Below are positions 25,939-35,788 of a stretch of DNA of 64,000 bases, piece by piece; within the stretch, counting starts at the first letter, position 1, and the number at the start of each line of letters is the position of its first letter. Both the position numbers and the translations under genes were made by a program. The notes below the pieces were generated by a model. That model did no database searches, was not told the DNA's origin, and saw only the letters and a program-made list of their open reading frames with translations. Origin of the DNA: Pseudocalidococcus sp964653145 (GTDB taxonomy: Bacteria > Cyanobacteriota > Cyanobacteriia > Thermosynechococcales > Thermosynechococcaceae); contig CAZZCG010000004.1 in the NCBI GenBank assembly GCA_964653145.1, forward strand, positions 1 through 64,000, in the 5' to 3' direction.

Positions 25939-26918
25939 GCTGGGTGTCGGTTTAAAAAGTCTTGGACTGCATCAGCATCGGGCTGGGGGGCAATCGCACC
26001 GGGGGCCTGGGTGACCATCGCACCAACTGCACTGGCATAGCGCATTGTTTCTTTTAACCAGGCCGGGTCATCCAAGTGACTTTGCCCATCTGGGGCCTGG
26101 ACCAAACAGTGAAGTAACCCGGCCACAAACCCATCTCCGGCCCCGGTTGTATCCACGACTGAGACGGCAAAGGCGGGTAATGCTCCGGATTGGGTAGCAC
26201 TGGCGTATTGGCAGCCCTGTTCGCCATCGGTAATCACCACTAGACCCGGTTGCCCTGGAGCAGATTGAAATACCACTTGGACATCAGCACTGCCAAATAA
26301 CCACTCAGCCTCCTCTGCGGCTAATTTGATCACTGTGGCCTGGGCCAAAAGGTCTAAAATTACTGACTTTGCGGCATTGGGGTCTGCCCAAAAGATGGGA
26401 CGCCAATTCACATCCACCAGAATTTTCACCTGATGGGCCTGGGCGAGGGTCACGGCCTCACGGATAGCAGTGGCCGTAACCGGACTAGCGAATCCCAGGG
26501 TTCCGAGAACAAGAAATTGGGCTTGAGGGAATAATTTCTGAGGCAACATTGGGGCCTGGAGCATGGCATCGGCAAAGGTTGACACATCCCCTGGAGAAAA
26601 GCCGACAAACTGACGATCACCGGACTCCAAATGGGCCACTTCTACTTGTCGGGTTGGATAGTTGGCAATGCGCTGTAATCCGGTTAAATTGATGCCCAGG
26701 CCCCGTAATTGAGCTTCAATCCGCGCCCCAATGCCGTCGGTACCAATGGCCCCGATAAATGCCGCTGGAGTTCCCAACTTGACCAGGCCCGCAGCGACAT
26801 TGGCCGGTGCCCCCCCTAAGAAACATTGCCGATGCTGATGGCGGGTCAGACAGTCCTCCAACACCTCCCCTAAACACAGAACCTGGGGTATGGGTGGGGA
26901 CGATTCGACAAACGGCAT
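25935..26918 (-). CDS. PfkB-family sugar kinase (fructokinase-like)
   Basis: A 327-residue ribokinase-family kinase that transfers phosphate from ATP to a sugar. The N-terminal glycine motif is FLGGAPANVAAGLVKLG. The C-terminal DTTGAGDGFVAGLLH contains the catalytic Asp and anion hole. Family fingerprints match bacterial fructokinase (ScrK) best. The substrate is not proven, and other PfkB kinases share the motifs. Confidence 0.85.
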   Translation of the reverse strand: MPFVESSPPIPQVLCLGEVLEDCLTRHQHRQCFLGGAPANVAAGLVKLGTPAAFIGAIGTDGIGARIEAQLRGLGINLTGLQRIANYPTRQVEVAHLESGDRQFVGFSPGDVSTFADAMLQAPMLPQKLFPQAQFLVLGTLGFASPVTATAIREAVTLAQAHQVKILVDVNWRPIFWADPNAAKSVILDLLAQATVIKLAAEEAEWLFGSADVQVVFQSAPGQPGLVVITDGEQGCQYASATQSGALPAFAVSVVDTTGAGDGFVAGLLHCLVQAPDGQSHLDDPAWLKETMRYASAVGAMVTQAPGAIAPQPDADAVQDFLNRHPA

Positions 26919-26973
26919 AATAGAAACAGAAAATCACGTTAGCGTTGGTTGCATTATTTCACGGGATTGCCCT

Positions 26974-27462
26974 ATGCCCCAAAATCACTCAGCCTACACC
27001 TCCGAGGATTTGCAGGGAATTTTGCGAATCGCCCTCTCCCGTCAACAGCAACAGGGGGAATTTTCCTGGGACGACTTGGTGGAGATTGCTGGAGAACTGG
27101 GTTTGACTCCGAGTGATCTGGTGATCGCCGAAAAAGAATGGCAGGCTCAACAAACCATCCAGGCCAAGCAAGCGGAATTTGATCAACTGCGTCAACGGCA
27201 ACTGGGACAACGGGCCGGCCGCTACTTACTCTTGAGTGGGGGCTGTGTCGGCTTAAATGCCCTAATGGGGTGGGGGTTTCCCTGGGCCCTGTATGTACTC
27301 CTGGGTTTGAGTTTGCGCCTAGGACTCCAGGCCTGGTCTGTCTATCAACCCAAGGGGGAGGCCTACGAGCAAGCTTTTCAAAAATGGTACCGCCGTCATC
27401 AATTTCGGGGCTGGCTCAGTCGTTGGACAACCCGTTTACTTCAAAGCACCCTGCCGCAATAA
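26974..27462 (+). CDS. 2TM-domain protein
   Basis: A 162-residue protein. The N-terminal half (about 1-70) is soluble and reads like a short SHOCT-like helical segment (SEDLQGILRIALSRQQQQG). Two spans follow near 85-120, and then the charged tail KWYRRHQFRGWLSRW. The length and the paired spans fit the bacterial 2TM domain. The frame is open further upstream to 26890 but overlaps the start of the divergent sugar kinase, so I chose the ATG at 26974. Function unknown. It overlaps the convergent 27436 gene by 27 bp. Confidence 0.7.
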   Translation: MPQNHSAYTSEDLQGILRIALSRQQQQGEFSWDDLVEIAGELGLTPSDLVIAEKEWQAQQTIQAKQAEFDQLRQRQLGQRAGRYLLLSGGCVGLNALMGWGFPWALYVLLGLSLRLGLQAWSVYQPKGEAYEQAFQKWYRRHQFRGWLSRWTTRLLQSTLPQ

Positions 27463-27801
27463 CTGGTCTGTCCCTAAGGAATGGCTGGGAGCATGGATCG
27501 GAGTAGGAACAGACTCAACATTTAAGCTGGGAACCAAGGCAATAAATTCGGCGTTAAAGTGCTGATCAAAACTTGCCTGACCCTGGAGTAAATACCAGAC
27601 GGCTTCGATGACACTGGCGACGCGGGCAATGGCCCAAGCCGGGAACAGTACTCCCAAAATTACATAAACCAGGCCCCAGGTATATTGCCGCAGATAAAAC
27701 TTGTGCAGACCCGGCAACAATAACCCCGCAAAGGCCAAGAGAATTGCCATGGCCCGGTTTTTATAAGCTGGAGTTGGAATGGGTGGGGGGGACTGTGCCA
27801 T
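27436..27801 (-). CDS. TM2-like small membrane protein
   Basis: A 121-residue protein starting at MAQSPPPIPTP; an upstream Met six codons earlier is possible. After a proline-rich N-terminus come AMAILLAFAGLLLPGLHKFYLRQYTWG and a second span (VYVILGVLFPAWAIARVAS). The GLHKFYL motif is the TM2 fold hallmark, with a DQ-rich soluble tail after it. Role unknown. Confidence 0.7.
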   Translation of the reverse strand: MAQSPPPIPTPAYKNRAMAILLAFAGLLLPGLHKFYLRQYTWGLVYVILGVLFPAWAIARVASVIEAVWYLLQGQASFDQHFNAEFIALVPSLNVESVPTPIHAPSHSLGTDQLLRQGALK

Positions 27802-27964
27802 GAATCGCCAGCCAAACATCTCATCTTCCTCACTACTTTAGAGCCAACATGGCCTGGGGGACGTTTCCAAGATTACGGAGAAATTCCGAGAATGATGTGG
27901 AACCCGTACCCCTGCTCGCGAGTCCATCAGGGATAATGAACAAAGTTAGTAAGTATAAATAACC

Positions 27965-28804
27965 ATGACTCTTGCCCAAGAACTGCCCCCCCAAAACCTG
28001 AAACCGGCCTGGAAAACCATTTTTTTTATGGCCTTAGTTCATCTTGGGGCCCTGTGCGCCTTGATTCCGGGAACCTTTAGCTGGTCTGGGTTGGCCATCG
28101 CTGGGGTGATGTTTTGGGTGACAGGGGGCCTGGGGATTACCCTCGGCTGGCATCGGCTCTTGACCCATCGGAGTTTTCAGTTGCCCAAACCTTTGGAATA
28201 TTTCTTTGCCTTTTGTGGGGCCTTGGCCTGTGAGGGGGGAGTTCTGGAATGGGTTGGCCTGCACCGGAATCACCATCAACATTCCGATCAGCCCTTAGAT
28301 CAACACAACTCTCGCCGTGGTTTTTGGTGGAGTCACATGGGCTGGATGCTCTCAGAAATTCCGGCCAAATCAGAAATCGAGCGTCTAACCAAGGATATTA
28401 ATCAAGATCCGTTCTACCGCTTTTTGGATGATTATTTCATCTTGATTCAGGTGGCTTTTGGGCTGCTGTTGTATGGCCTGGGGGGTTGGTCTTGGGTCAT
28501 TTGGGGCATTTTTGTCCGCTTGGTGGCGGTTTACCATGTGACTTGGTTTGTTAATAGTGCAACCCATCAGTTTGGCTATCGCACCTTTGAAAATTCCGAC
28601 TGTTCAACCAATTGCTGGTGGGTGGCCCTGTTGGCCTTTGGTGAGGGCTGGCATAATAACCACCACACCTATCCCCATTCGGCCCGCCATGGATTGCAAT
28701 GGTGGGAATTTGATCTGACTTGGGTTACAATTCGCTTTTTACAGATCCTGGGCCTGGCGACAAAGGTGCGCTTAGTCAATTCCCCGAACCCTGAGCAAGG
28801 CTAA
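27965..28804 (+). CDS. desC: Delta-9 acyl-lipid desaturase (DesC type)
   Basis: A 279-residue integral membrane di-iron desaturase that introduces the first double bond into fatty acyl chains. The three histidine boxes are HRLLTHRSF (box 1), HRNHHQHSD (box 2) and HNNHHTYPHSARHG (box 3). The four hydrophobic stretches are in the standard places. Cyanobacterial DesC acts on lipid-bound stearate. It is likely under temperature control, though no operator is visible in the 145 bp upstream. Confidence 0.92.
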   Translation: MTLAQELPPQNLKPAWKTIFFMALVHLGALCALIPGTFSWSGLAIAGVMFWVTGGLGITLGWHRLLTHRSFQLPKPLEYFFAFCGALACEGGVLEWVGLHRNHHQHSDQPLDQHNSRRGFWWSHMGWMLSEIPAKSEIERLTKDINQDPFYRFLDDYFILIQVAFGLLLYGLGGWSWVIWGIFVRLVAVYHVTWFVNSATHQFGYRTFENSDCSTNCWWVALLAFGEGWHNNHHTYPHSARHGLQWWEFDLTWVTIRFLQILGLATKVRLVNSPNPEQG

Positions 28805-28807
28805 ACC

Positions 28808-29779
28808 TTAAGTTCGAATTATTAAGAGCCACAGGGGTAAGCAGCCTAAAAATCCCATCGTACTCAGGGCAATGCTGCTGGTGCTGATGTCTCGGTTTAG
28901 TTCGTATTCTTCAGAAAGAATCAGGGCGGCAAAGGCTGTGGGAGTTCCGGCCATCAAGACAATGGCAAACATCGCCTGGGGGGGTAACCCGTAGGCCCAG
29001 GCCAGACCCCCCATGATCAGGGGCAAAATTAGGGTCTTAATCATGGTCGGTAAGAGGGCTAGTTTTAGGGATTGCCAACTCGGTAACTGACCTAGACGAA
29101 TTCCAATCAACACAAATGCCAAGGGGATGACCAGTTGGACTTCAGTTTTTAAGGCCCAGTCTAACCCGTGAGGAAAATTGACCGAGCGTAAGCCCATGCT
29201 TAAGAGAAACGCCCACAAACTGGGGACTGAAATTAAATCCTTCAGTTGTGTCCAGCCCTGGGTCGAGCGGCCATAGTAACTGGCAATTAAGACCCCACAA
29301 CCATAGGTACCAATCACATTCTGAGTTACGGCAAAAAAGACAGCCCATCCCAGATACTCGGGAGCCATGACTTGAATCGCAATCGCCAGGCCAACAAACC
29401 CGGTATTACCCAACACGGAGGCCACCAGGTAACTCCCCCGATAGGCCCGATCTGTGGCGGTGGGTAAAAATAAACTGGCCTGGGTCGGATTCACGGTTAA
29501 CCATTGGGGAACAAACCAGCGGCGTTGGAGCGGGTAACTGATTTGGGCCACTACAAACCCCACGGCCAAGGTAATCAGGGCAAACACTGGCACCAGGCCA
29601 ATCATCTGACTAAAATCGGTTTGGCGCACCAGGGCAAAAATCTCAATCGGCACCCCGATCCAATACAGGCCCCGCCCTAACCAAGTCGGAATCATCGGGG
29701 GAATCCAACGACAGGCTAAAATCCCCAGGCCAATCCAGGTAATTAGGGGTAAATAACTGGCGATGAGGGCTTCCGTCAT
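28808..29779 (-). CDS. AEC-family permease (auxin efflux carrier type)
   Basis: A 323-residue protein with ten hydrophobic segments and the AEC signatures: an N-terminal five-span block, then MGLRSVNFPHGLDWALKTEVQL and MIKTLILPLIMGG. It probably exports a small organic acid or other anion. Its stop is 3 bp from the end of desC, which it faces. It starts 3 bp after the rlmD stop, so the two share a transcript. Confidence 0.85.
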   Translation of the reverse strand: MTEALIASYLPLITWIGLGILACRWIPPMIPTWLGRGLYWIGVPIEIFALVRQTDFSQMIGLVPVFALITLAVGFVVAQISYPLQRRWFVPQWLTVNPTQASLFLPTATDRAYRGSYLVASVLGNTGFVGLAIAIQVMAPEYLGWAVFFAVTQNVIGTYGCGVLIASYYGRSTQGWTQLKDLISVPSLWAFLLSMGLRSVNFPHGLDWALKTEVQLVIPLAFVLIGIRLGQLPSWQSLKLALLPTMIKTLILPLIMGGLAWAYGLPPQAMFAIVLMAGTPTAFAALILSEEYELNRDISTSSIALSTMGFLGCLPLWLLIIRT

Positions 29780-29782
29780 GGA

Positions 29783-31168
29783 TTAGGCCCGGCGGTGGAG
29801 GAAGGCAACGGTTTCAACATGGGCAGTTTGGGGGAAGAAATCTAGGGGTTGTACCCGCGTCAAATTATAAAAGCCAGCGTGACAGAGGTCGTTTAAATCT
29901 CGGGCTAAGGTGGCGGGGTTACAACTGACATAGACAATCCGCTCTGGGGCCAAGGTTTTTAAATGGTTTAGGGTGGTCGGATCACAGCCTTTCCGAGGGG
30001 GGTCTAGCAGCACAATATCAGGGGGATGTTCACCGAGGAATTGCCAATCTCCCATGTCGGCCTGAATAAATTCGGCATTAGTAATCCGGTTGAGTTGGGC
30101 ATTGGCGTGGGCCTGTATCACCGCCGCTGGATTAATTTCAATTCCCAAAATTCTCTGGGCCTGGGAGGACAAGGGTAGGCTCAAGGTTCCGACACCACAG
30201 TAGGCATCCAAGATGGTTTCAGCCCCAGTGAGCGCCAATTCGGCCTGGATGAGGGTGACGAGGGTTTCCGTTTGCTCTGTGTTGACTTGAAAAAAGCTGG
30301 TGCTATTGATCTGAAACTCCAGGCCCGCCAACTGCTCCCGAATATAGTCCCGCCCCGCAATAACCTCAGTTTCGTCGCCAAAAATTTGATTCCCGGGCTT
30401 GAGGTTGTGATTCAGGCAAACCCCCACCAGGCCGGGATAGGTGGCCAGCCAAACCGCAGCTTGTTCTGGGAGTTCAGTCAAATCATCGGAGGCCGTCACT
30501 AAGGTTAAGAGAATTTCCCCTGTCCGTCGCCCAATCCGTAGGCCCAAATGTCGCAAGGCCCCGGTGTGGTTGAGTTCGTTGTAGATGCTCCAGGCCTGGT
30601 CTTGAAGATCCAATTTCACTCCGGCCAGTAATGGGTTTAAGCGGGGATCCTGCACCGGACATTGATTTAAGTTAACGATGTGATGGCTACCTTTACGGTA
30701 ATACCCGGCCTGGACGCGACCCTTATTAAACGCCAAGGGATAACTGACTTTATTGCGATAGCCCAAGGGGGTCGGGGCCGGAATGATTGGATCAAGGGGA
30801 ACCCCACTAAATTTACCAATCCGCTCAAGGGCCGCTTGCACTTGCTCCTGTTTGGCCTGGGCCTGGAGGGGATAGTCCACCACTTGCCACTGACAACCGC
30901 CACATTTATCCGCCACAATGCACGCGGGTCTGACGCGACCGGGGCCTGGGGAAATAACCTCTAGAAGCTGCCCATACCCATAGCGGGGTTTGACATGATT
31001 GAGGCGCACCCGGATCTCATCTCCCGGCACCGTATCTGGGACAAAAATCACCCGCTCTTGCCACCGCCCCAGGCCATCCCCAGTCGTGCTTAAATCTGTA
31101 ATTTCTAGTTCTAAAATCTCGCCAACCTGCCAGGCCGGGTCTGAATTAACTGAATATTCACTGAGCAT
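29783..31168 (-). CDS. rlmD: 23S rRNA (uracil-5-)-methyltransferase RlmD/RumA
   Basis: A 461-residue SAM-dependent methyltransferase. An N-terminal TRAM domain (about 10-70) is followed by the 4Fe-4S cysteine cluster CIVADKCGGC. The methyltransferase fold shows LDAYCGVGTLSLPL, IDP-like LLDPPRKG, and YVSCNPATLARDL with the catalytic Cys. RlmD methylates U1939-type uracils in 23S rRNA. It ends just before the AEC permease. Confidence 0.93.
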   Translation of the reverse strand: MLSEYSVNSDPAWQVGEILELEITDLSTTGDGLGRWQERVIFVPDTVPGDEIRVRLNHVKPRYGYGQLLEVISPGPGRVRPACIVADKCGGCQWQVVDYPLQAQAKQEQVQAALERIGKFSGVPLDPIIPAPTPLGYRNKVSYPLAFNKGRVQAGYYRKGSHHIVNLNQCPVQDPRLNPLLAGVKLDLQDQAWSIYNELNHTGALRHLGLRIGRRTGEILLTLVTASDDLTELPEQAAVWLATYPGLVGVCLNHNLKPGNQIFGDETEVIAGRDYIREQLAGLEFQINSTSFFQVNTEQTETLVTLIQAELALTGAETILDAYCGVGTLSLPLSSQAQRILGIEINPAAVIQAHANAQLNRITNAEFIQADMGDWQFLGEHPPDIVLLDPPRKGCDPTTLNHLKTLAPERIVYVSCNPATLARDLNDLCHAGFYNLTRVQPLDFFPQTAHVETVAFLHRRA

Positions 31169-31295
31169 TTTTTTAAGTTCAATCCTGTGGTTTAGGGGAT
31201 AAAAGTAAAATTAAAACAGACCCGATTCTGGCGACATTGATGCACCCTTGAAGCCGGGGAATCTCAACCGCTTAGATGGACTTGGCCTGGGGGGA

Positions 31296-31739
31296 TTATG
31301 AATTTAAATCGGCCGGGAAATCAGTATCCAGGATTTGGGTTGTTGGATAGGGGCAAATGGTGGACAAATCGGCATCATCCAAATCAGTTTCTCGCACCAC
31401 CAGATCAATTCCCGCTTCATATCCGATGGCAATTGCTTCGGAAAGGTAGGGGTTTAGGCTTGGATTTTCTTGGAGGAGCCGGGTGATCTCACGTCGTTGT
31501 TCTCGAATCGTTGCTCGCCAGCTTTTACTGCGCTTTTCAGGTTGATAGTCCCATTTGAGGAGATGGCCAAGCAGGATTCCTAAGCGATTACGCAATTCCT
31601 GTCGCTGTTGTTTACCCAAGGATTCAATTTCCTCTGCCAAGTTGCTCAAGTCTAATTGCTGCCAGGCCCCGCTTTTGAGGTAGTTGGATTGTTCAATTGT
31701 CCAAGCATAAAAGTCGGTTTCATAGAGATTAGTGGACAT
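31296..31739 (-). CDS. DUF29 family protein
   Basis: A 147-residue soluble protein. LYETDFYAWTIEQSNYL and LDLSNLAEEIESLGKQQRQEL are the DUF29 core, and SWRATIREQRREI completes it. Cyanobacteria often carry many DUF29 paralogues. They have been suggested to be linked to mobile or toxin-antitoxin-like loci, but no partner gene is visible here. Function unknown. Confidence 0.9.
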   Translation of the reverse strand: MSTNLYETDFYAWTIEQSNYLKSGAWQQLDLSNLAEEIESLGKQQRQELRNRLGILLGHLLKWDYQPEKRSKSWRATIREQRREITRLLQENPSLNPYLSEAIAIGYEAGIDLVVRETDLDDADLSTICPYPTTQILDTDFPADLNS

Positions 31740-31794
31740 GGAGCAATTCCCAAGGGCAGTTCTGTTCTAGTTCTACTCTAGCCTTTTGTCCCAT

Positions 31795-33168
31795 TTAGCC
31801 ACTGAGACGGGGGAGAACCACGGTGAAGGTTGTGCCTTGGTGTAGTTGGCTCTCGACTAGCAACTTACCCTGATGGTTTTGGACAATGGTTTGGGCAATG
31901 GCTAACCCCAGGCCAGTTCCGTCTGTTTGGGTGGGTTCTAGGCGAAAAAACCGATCAAAAATCCGACCCAAGGCATCCGGGGGAATTCCAGGCCCCTGAT
32001 CTTGCACCTTAACGGCATAGTGTTGTTCGGTTTGGGCTAAATGGACGGAAACCCTTCCCCCGGCTGAACTATAGGCAATGGCATTACTGATCAGGTTGGT
32101 AAAAAGGCGGCAGAGTTGATCCGAGTCAGCCGGGAGCGTAAAGGGTTCGACCTGATGGTTCAAATTCCCCTGAGCAGACTCTTGAGCATCGGTAATCTCT
32201 AGGTCAATCGCGATGTTCCGGGCCTGGGCGATGGCCTGCTGTTCAGCGATTACGGTCATGACAATTCCATCTAGGGCACAGGACTCTAACCGCAACGGGA
32301 CAATGCCACTATCCTGTCGGGCGAGAAATAATAGGTCATCCACTAAACGCCCCAACCGCCGGGTAATCCGTTCAATGAGTTGCAGGTGTTCTGTAGGCTG
32401 TTCAGGATTTGCTTCGGCGAGGGCCACTTGGGCATTGGTTTGGATTAGGGCGATGGGGTTCCGTAATTCGTGGGAAGCATCAGCAGTAAATTGCTTGAGG
32501 TAGGCATAGGATTGGCGAATTGGCTCCATGGCCAAGCGGGACAAAAACCAACCACTGGCCGCCACTAACCCCACCATAGCCCCCAGGCCCAGGCCCAAAT
32601 CACGCAGTAGTTCTTGACTTGGACGAGTGACTTCAAACCAGGGATGACTGACACGCAAATAGCCAATGACCTGATTTTTTTGCCGCAGCGTGACCGTAAT
32701 TTGCCTGAGCCAGTGGCGTAACTCTGGGGGTGCAAGGGGATTGGTGACGATGGTGACAGGATTACGCCCAGGCCGGAGGGGAATTTCCAGGACATCATCA
32801 AAGGTTGACCAGACTAAATCACCAGCCGCATTAAACCCTTCCAAATCAATGTGGTCTTCATCAATGGCCGCGGTGGCAAAGGGATTTTGGTCAAAACTCA
32901 CGGGCCAATTAATCGGCTCACGGGCTTCAGGGGTAATGATCAACGACCGACTCACCACCTCGACCACATGATTTAAGGTATCGTCCACCCGCTCAATCAG
33001 CGTTCCCCGGACATAGAGAAAAAAACCAATGGCAAAGACCAACAGCAAAATGCCGGTGACCATTGTGTACCAAATCGCCAGTCGTCGTTGCGTGGCCTGG
33101 AATAGGGGTAATTGAGCCCGTGGTTGGGGGGAAGTGACTGACCGGGTTTGCCAAGGGTGTGTATTCAC
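31795..33168 (-). CDS. Two-component sensor histidine kinase
   Basis: A 457-residue kinase. The TM near 28-54 is followed by a periplasmic domain (about 55-180), a second TM near 182-203, then HisKA with DASHELRNPIALIQTNAQ and the HATPase (LISNAIAYS, VQDQGPGIP, GTGLGLAIAQTIV). All kinase boxes are intact. A longer frame opens at 33288, but its first 40 residues are cysteine-rich and unlike a kinase leader, so I chose the GTG at 33168. It resembles the RppB/NrsS type, but no response regulator is adjacent, so it is an orphan. It lies 166 bp from ppsA. Confidence 0.85.
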   Translation of the reverse strand: MNTHPWQTRSVTSPQPRAQLPLFQATQRRLAIWYTMVTGILLLVFAIGFFLYVRGTLIERVDDTLNHVVEVVSRSLIITPEAREPINWPVSFDQNPFATAAIDEDHIDLEGFNAAGDLVWSTFDDVLEIPLRPGRNPVTIVTNPLAPPELRHWLRQITVTLRQKNQVIGYLRVSHPWFEVTRPSQELLRDLGLGLGAMVGLVAASGWFLSRLAMEPIRQSYAYLKQFTADASHELRNPIALIQTNAQVALAEANPEQPTEHLQLIERITRRLGRLVDDLLFLARQDSGIVPLRLESCALDGIVMTVIAEQQAIAQARNIAIDLEITDAQESAQGNLNHQVEPFTLPADSDQLCRLFTNLISNAIAYSSAGGRVSVHLAQTEQHYAVKVQDQGPGIPPDALGRIFDRFFRLEPTQTDGTGLGLAIAQTIVQNHQGKLLVESQLHQGTTFTVVLPRLSG

Positions 33169-33334
33169 TGGGGATATAGTTTTTTTGGAAAAGTACCTAG
33201 TTGACGCAATCCTCTCCCATTTGAACAAAGAAATTAGATGTTCGGTGCAATAAAGACAGAAAACCACCAGGCCCCGAACCGTCATCACTGGAGATCACGC
33301 CCAGGCCTGGGGTTGCGGTTTAAGGGGGAATAAT

Positions 33335-35788
33335 TCAGGTATTGCGTTGATTTAACTCAGCCTCTGTTTCGGCAATACTCAGCATGGTTTTCAAGACCGA
33401 ATCCGGGTTCAAACTAATCGAGTCAATCCCTTGTTCAACCAAGAACTGGGCAAACTCAGGATAGTCACTCGGGGCCTGGCCACAGATGCCAATTTTGCGA
33501 CCGTTTTCCTTGGCGGTTTGAATCGCTTTGGCCACCATCCGCATCACCGCATCATTGCGTTCATCAAACAGGTGAGCCACCAAGCCAGAATCCCGATCTA
33601 AGCCCAGAGTCAACTGAGTTAAATCATTGGAACCAATGGAGAAGCCATCAAACACTTGGGAGAATTGATCCGCCAAGACGACATTACTGGGCAACTCGCA
33701 CATGACATAGACTTGTAAGCCATTTTTGCCCCGTTCCAGGCTATGTTTCGCCATCTCATCCAAGACCCGTTGCCCCTCGGCCGGAGTTCGACAGAAGGGA
33801 ATCATCAGGATGACGTTGGTTAAGCCCATTTCGTCCCGGACCCGTTTCATGGCCTGGCATTCGAGGGCAAACCCGGCAGCGTAGTTCGGATCGTAGTAGC
33901 GCGATGCCCCCCGCCAGCCAATCATCGGGTTTTCTTCCAGGGGTTCAAACTGCTGCCCACCGAGTAAGTTGGCATATTCATTACTCTTGAAGTCGGACAT
34001 CCGCACCACCACAGGTTTTGGGTAAAAGGCGGCTGCAATCGTGCCAATGCCATGAGCCAGTTTGTCCACAAAGAACTCGGATTTTTCGAGATATTGGGCC
34101 GTGAGTTCGGCAATTTCGGCTTTCACCTCAAAGTTATCCAACTGGTCAAAATTCAATAACGCCAAAGGATGGGCTTTAATGTGGTTAGCAATAATAAACT
34201 CCATCCGAGCTAACCCGACCCCATCATTGGGAATTGCGGCCAGGCCAAAGGCTTCTTCTGGGTTTCCCACATTCATCAAGATTTGGGTGCGGGTGCGGGG
34301 GAGATTTTCTAGGGCGACCTCATCAATCAGGAAATTCAACAGACCGGCATAGACTTTCCCCATTTCCCCTTCCGCACAGGAGACTGTTACGGGTGAGCCA
34401 GTTTTCAATTTCGCTGTAGCATCTCCACATCCGACAATCGCTGGAATTCCCATTTCTCGGGCAATGATCGCGGCGTGACAGGTGCGGCCTCCTTGATTGG
34501 TGACAATGGCACTGGCTTTTTTCATGATCGGTTCCCAATCCGGGTCGGTGCGGTTAGTGATCAGGACTTCCCCGGCCTGGAATTGGTTGATCTGATGCAC
34601 GTCCATGATCACCCGGGCTTTGCCTTGGCCAATCATTTCACCGACAGACCGCCCATGAACAAGCACTTCCCCGGTTTCTTGGAGTTTGTAGGAGCGCAAA
34701 ACATTAGTGGCTTTTTGGGATTGGACAGTCTCCGGCCGGGCCTGGACAATAAAGAGTTGCCCGGTAATACCATCCTTGGCCCATTCAATGTCCATTGGGG
34801 TGTAGGTGCCGCGCAGTTGGGAATAGTGATCCTCAATAGCACAGGCCCAGTGACCGAGTTGGAGAATTTCCTCATCGCTGAGGGCAAATTTAGTCCGCTC
34901 TTCTGGGCAAACCGAGATATTTTTAGTCAACCGGGAGCCACCCACGTCATAAATCATTTTGATTTCTTTACTGCCGAGGCGTTTTTCCAAGATGGGTCGA
35001 TAGCCGGTTTTTAGGGTGGGTTTGAAAACCAAATACTCATCAGGATTGACCGCACCTTGGACAACGTTTTCGCCTAAGCCATAGGCAGCCGTAATCAGAG
35101 CTGCATCTTTGAAACCAGTTTCGGTGTCAATGGAGAACATCACCCCAGAGGTAGCTAAGTCCGAGCGCACCATTTTCTGGACACCGACCGATAACGCCAC
35201 ATCCAGATGATCAAAGCCTTTAATTTGCCGGTAAGAAATCGCCCGATCTGTAAAAATAGACGCAAAACAACTGTGACAGGCTTTCAAGACTCCGGTGAGA
35301 CCATGGACGTTGAGATAGGTTTCCTGTTGACCGGCAAAACTGGCATCGGGTAAGTCTTCGGCAGTGGCACTGGAACGAACCGCAACATCCGTATTCGGGC
35401 CATAGCGTTGACACATTTCCTCGTAGGCCTGGGCAATGGCACTGTTCAAGGTTTCGGGGAAGGGAGTATCGAGGATTAAGGCCCGCAATTCTTGACCGAC
35501 TTGGCGCAATTGGGGAACATTTTCTACATCGAGGGGATCCAGTAATGCCCGTAATTTTGGCTCCAGGCCAGCATCGTGAATAAAAGTTCGATAGGCGTGG
35601 GCTGTGGTCGCAAATCCATCGGGAACGTTAATTCCTTTGGGGGTGAGTTGTTGCAGCATTTCCCCCAGGGAGGCATTTTTTCCCCCCACAATTGGCAGAT
35701 CGGCCAAACTCAAACGGTTTAGGGGTAAGACCAAGGCCTGGGAGGGATCGGTGGGTAAACTTTGGGCTTGAGCAGGAGTAGCAAACAT
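33335..35788 (-). CDS. ppsA: Phosphoenolpyruvate synthase
   Basis: An 817-residue enzyme that makes PEP from pyruvate and ATP, feeding gluconeogenesis and carbon storage. The N-terminal ATP-grasp domain begins VGGKNASLGEML. The swivelling phosphohistidine domain has GGRTCHAAIIAREMGIP. The C-terminal PEP/pyruvate barrel includes SIGSNDLTQLTLGLDRD and GICGQAPSD. The gene occurs with no obvious operon partner. Upstream lies the 500-bp gap at 35789. Confidence 0.95.
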   Translation of the reverse strand: MFATPAQAQSLPTDPSQALVLPLNRLSLADLPIVGGKNASLGEMLQQLTPKGINVPDGFATTAHAYRTFIHDAGLEPKLRALLDPLDVENVPQLRQVGQELRALILDTPFPETLNSAIAQAYEEMCQRYGPNTDVAVRSSATAEDLPDASFAGQQETYLNVHGLTGVLKACHSCFASIFTDRAISYRQIKGFDHLDVALSVGVQKMVRSDLATSGVMFSIDTETGFKDAALITAAYGLGENVVQGAVNPDEYLVFKPTLKTGYRPILEKRLGSKEIKMIYDVGGSRLTKNISVCPEERTKFALSDEEILQLGHWACAIEDHYSQLRGTYTPMDIEWAKDGITGQLFIVQARPETVQSQKATNVLRSYKLQETGEVLVHGRSVGEMIGQGKARVIMDVHQINQFQAGEVLITNRTDPDWEPIMKKASAIVTNQGGRTCHAAIIAREMGIPAIVGCGDATAKLKTGSPVTVSCAEGEMGKVYAGLLNFLIDEVALENLPRTRTQILMNVGNPEEAFGLAAIPNDGVGLARMEFIIANHIKAHPLALLNFDQLDNFEVKAEIAELTAQYLEKSEFFVDKLAHGIGTIAAAFYPKPVVVRMSDFKSNEYANLLGGQQFEPLEENPMIGWRGASRYYDPNYAAGFALECQAMKRVRDEMGLTNVILMIPFCRTPAEGQRVLDEMAKHSLERGKNGLQVYVMCELPSNVVLADQFSQVFDGFSIGSNDLTQLTLGLDRDSGLVAHLFDERNDAVMRMVAKAIQTAKENGRKIGICGQAPSDYPEFAQFLVEQGIDSISLNPDSVLKTMLSIAETEAELNQRNT

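Noticed and set aside
31296..31739. A toxin-antitoxin pair around the DUF29 gene
   Set aside because: No second small gene flanks it: about 125 bp lies on the rlmD side and 55 bp on the other, and both gaps hold no recognisable frame.
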